Assembly (NCBI GenBank): GCA_002423555.1
Contig: DIWQ01000061.1
Coordinates: 4,827 to 19,911, forward strand
DNA length: 15,085 bases
Origin: Patescibacteria group bacterium UBA6102
GTDB taxonomy: Bacteria > Patescibacteriota > Minisyncoccia > Minisyncoccales > UBA5738
Direction: 5' to 3'
The notes below the pieces were generated by a model. That model had not been told where the DNA came from and made no database searches. It worked only from the letters and a program-made list of their open reading frames with translations. Numbering within the stretch: position 1 is the first letter of the stretch; every line of letters starts with the position of its first letter. Shown piece by piece: positions 13,120 through 15,085 of this stretch. Made by a program: the position numbers and the translations under genes.

Positions 13120-15085
13120 TTTTCCGGTGTTTCAGTTTCAATTTGCCATGTCCGGGAATTGATTGAAATGGCGTCTCCGGGTTTGATTGATTCCGACAGT
13201 AGCCCGGAAGCAATCGCGTTTTCCACTTTGTTTTGAACCGCGCGGCGCATCGCCCGGCCGCCGAAAACCGGATCAAAACCGATATCGGCCAACGCGGCGG
13301 CCAAATCATCGGTAATTTGAAAAGCAATCCCCTTGGCCGCCAATCCTTTCTGGATTTCTTTGAGCATTAATCCGGCTATTTGCCTGCATTCCGCAACGTC
13401 CAGCGGACGGTAGAGCGCCACCGCATCAAATCGATTGATAAATTCAGGCGCGAACACTCCTTCCCGCAAAATACGGTCAATAAACAGCTCCTTAAAATCG
13501 CCGTCCAGCGGCACTCTTTTTTCAATCGCCTCCTTGATAAATCCGGCGCCGGCGTTGGAAGTGGCGATAATGATCGTGTGTTTGAAATCTACCGTCCTCC
13601 CCATGCCGTCGCTCATTTCCCCTTCGTCAAAAATATTCAAAAATATGTTCAGTAATTCTGAATGGGCTTTTTCAATTTCGTCAACTAAAATTATGGAAAA
13701 GGGATTGTCGCGCACCGCAGTGGTCAAAACCCCGGAGGCCGCCGCGCCGCCGATTAATTTTTCCATTGATTCCATCGTCTGGTATTCGGACATATTCAAG
13801 CGGATCATATTTTTTTCCGATCCAAAATAAACCCTGGCCAGTTGTTTGGCAGTTTCGGTTTTGCCCACTCCCGTGGGCCCCAAAAACAGAAAATTGCCGA
13901 TGGTGCGCCGGCGTTTTTTGATTTCCGCGCGGGCGCGGCGCATGGCATTGGCCAATTCCTTCACCGCTTCTTTTTGATTGATCAATCCCTCGTGGATGCG
14001 CGCTTCCAAATTGACCAAAATATCCTTTTCCCGCTGTCCGGCCGCGCCCGCGGGAACTTGATATTTGCCAGAGAAATATTCGTCCACGTCGGCCGGTGAA
14101 ATAATCTTTGCTTCTCTGCCGCCGTAATTAACCCGGTTGATAATCAAATCGTCCAAAAGATTGACGGCTTTTTGCGGAAACGCCATATCTCCCTGAAAAT
14201 AATCGCAAAGTTTGGCCACTTCTTTCAATGTCGCGTAGGGAATGAAAACGCTGGAATCTTTTTCGCGGCGCAACCCTTCTTCTTTGAGCACCCTCATCGT
14301 ATCGGGGATGGAAACCCGCGCCACTTCAATTTTGGTGAATTGGGCCGCAATCTCGCCGGCTTGTTCAATTGACCGATGCAAGCCTTCATAATCGGTGATG
14401 CCGATCAGACGAAACTTCGGGCGTTTCAGGTATGTGCCGATCACGCCGCTGATGTCAATCATCGCCACGGCGTCGCCGCCATGGCCGCGCCCGATATAAT
14501 TATTGATCTGCGGGATAACCAGTATCACATTTTTCGCCCGGATCGCTTCCGTGAAAATTCCGCCCAGCACCTCGGCCAGCGCCGCCTTGCCAGGATTGTT
14601 GCCGATCAGCGCCACCATATTTACCTCCAAAATTCTCACCATCTTCAAGGCAACCGGGCCTTCCTCGGCCACGACGCGATTGGAAAAATTATAAACAATG
14701 CTCTTCCTGCCACTGCCGTTTTCGCCCACCAGCAAAACGCCGCCGCCGCGCCGCTTAATCAGCGCCTCCTCCAATTGTTTTATCTCGCGCGTGTGCAAAA
14801 CCACGCCCCCCTGGCGCAACGGATTGTCAAGCGCGACGTCATGGGAATACCGATCCAGAAGCACGGTGTACCCGCCCACCGCCATCTTTACGGGACTGGC
14901 CGCCAACGCTCTTCTCAAATTATCCCGTTCCCAAAATTTTTCGCGAAAATCGCGATAGCTTTGCCGGCGCGCCTGCCACAAAACCACATCGGCAACGTCT
15001 TCTTTCGCCAGTTCCAGCACATCCATTGTTTTCTGAAAATCGGCGTCGCGCTCCGCCAGCGCCAAAAACAATGCGTAAAAAGTAA
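13116..15085 (-). CDS. ClpA/B/C-type tandem AAA+ ATPase with a degenerate first module (N-terminus outside window)
   Basis: The reading frame stays open to the window edge, so the TTG at 15071 is probably internal. I number residues from it (651 to the stop). The D1 module has GENGSGRKS (116-124) where GxxGxGKT is expected, VILVIPQIN (182-190) in place of Walker B 'hhhhDE', and AAQF (242-245) in place of the 'RRF' arginine fingers. The D2 module is intact: Walker A GPTGVGKTE (398-406), Walker B ILVDEIEKAH (D464, E465), sensor 1 TSN (N506), finger region INRF (R547) and sensor 2 GGRAMRR (604-610). No coiled-coil middle domain is visible, nor a clear ClpP-docking loop. The D2 pore loop 'GYVGY' is replaced by GGAAASG (441-447). 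It is annotated as Clp-like by descent; classic unfoldase activity is doubtful. The stop overlaps the surface-protein start. Confidence 0.87.
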   Translation of the reverse strand, partial: TFYALFLALAERDADFQKTMDVLELAKEDVADVVLWQARRQSYRDFREKFWERDNLRRALAASPVKMAVGGYTVLLDRYSHDVALDNPLRQGGVVLHTREIKQLEEALIKRRGGGVLLVGENGSGRKSIVYNFSNRVVAEEGPVALKMVRILEVNMVALIGNNPGKAALAEVLGGIFTEAIRAKNVILVIPQINNYIGRGHGGDAVAMIDISGVIGTYLKRPKFRLIGITDYEGLHRSIEQAGEIAAQFTKIEVARVSIPDTMRVLKEEGLRREKDSSVFIPYATLKEVAKLCDYFQGDMAFPQKAVNLLDDLIINRVNYGGREAKIISPADVDEYFSGKYQVPAGAAGQREKDILVNLEARIHEGLINQKEAVKELANAMRRARAEIKKRRRTIGNFLFLGPTGVGKTETAKQLARVYFGSEKNMIRLNMSEYQTMESMEKLIGGAAASGVLTTAVRDNPFSIILVDEIEKAHSELLNIFLNIFDEGEMSDGMGRTVDFKHTIIIATSNAGAGFIKEAIEKRVPLDGDFKELFIDRILREGVFAPEFINRFDAVALYRPLDVAECRQIAGLMLKEIQKGLAAKGIAFQITDDLAAALADIGFDPVFGGRAMRRAVQNKVENAIASGLLSESIKPGDAISINSRTWQIETETPEK

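Noticed and set aside
15069..15071. TTG at 15071 as the real start of the AAA+ gene
   Set aside because: The frame stays open to the window edge and the text upstream (TFYALF before FLALAERD) continues the same composition, so the gene very probably begins outside.

Overview
All twelve supported genes lie on the minus strand, so the window reads functionally from position 15085 down to 1. The sequence points to a member of the Candidate Phyla Radiation (Patescibacteria, probably Parcubacteria-like), though no 16S or ribosomal marker is present to prove it. The grounds are compact same-strand gene packing, AT-only spacers with imperfect inverted repeats, starts mostly lacking a Shine-Dalgarno, large secreted Cys-rich proteins with a shared C-terminal helical tail, and a membrane-anchored Cys-poor GILT/DsbA-like protein. 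TGA is used as a normal stop (for example at 13116, 6128, 5043 and 4543), which argues against the code-25 lineages (Gracilibacteria, Absconditabacteria).

Upstream third (15085-11443): a tandem AAA+ protein of the ClpA/B/C type, whose N-terminus lies outside the window, is joined by an ATGA stop/start overlap to a signal-peptide-bearing, Ig-like, single-pass membrane protein. The visible first AAA+ module has lost its nucleotide-handling residues and both substrate-gripping pore loops look altered.

Middle (11442-6128): two very large secreted proteins follow. One has an N-terminal domain that resembles a TIM-barrel glycosidase; the other has a metallo-beta-lactamase fold plus a fascin-like beta-trefoil. 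Both, and the membrane protein before them, are assembled from the same small set of Cys-rich cassettes. The last ~480 bp of the two genes are an almost identical DNA repeat. Together with the AAA+ gene this looks like a cell-surface/extracellular locus evolving by cassette shuffling.

Downstream third (6127-1): a redox cluster. A shortened NuoF/HndC-like flavoprotein gene with a good promoter is ATGA-coupled to a NYN-domain (LabA/DUF88-like) nuclease gene that ends in a terminator. Then come an [FeFe]-hydrogenase catalytic subunit (HndD/HydA type), a six-helix membrane protein, a DUF1858 protein, a membrane-anchored thioredoxin-fold protein and a glutaredoxin, closed by a strong terminator. 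The start of GAPDH follows. Inferred role: fermentative NAD(P)H/ferredoxin-linked hydrogen metabolism feeding from glycolysis, with thiol-redox proteins nearby. No HydE/F/G maturases or NuoE-like subunit are in the window.

No tRNA, rRNA, CRISPR array or transposase gene was seen, and no gene-free stretch exceeds about 200 bases.
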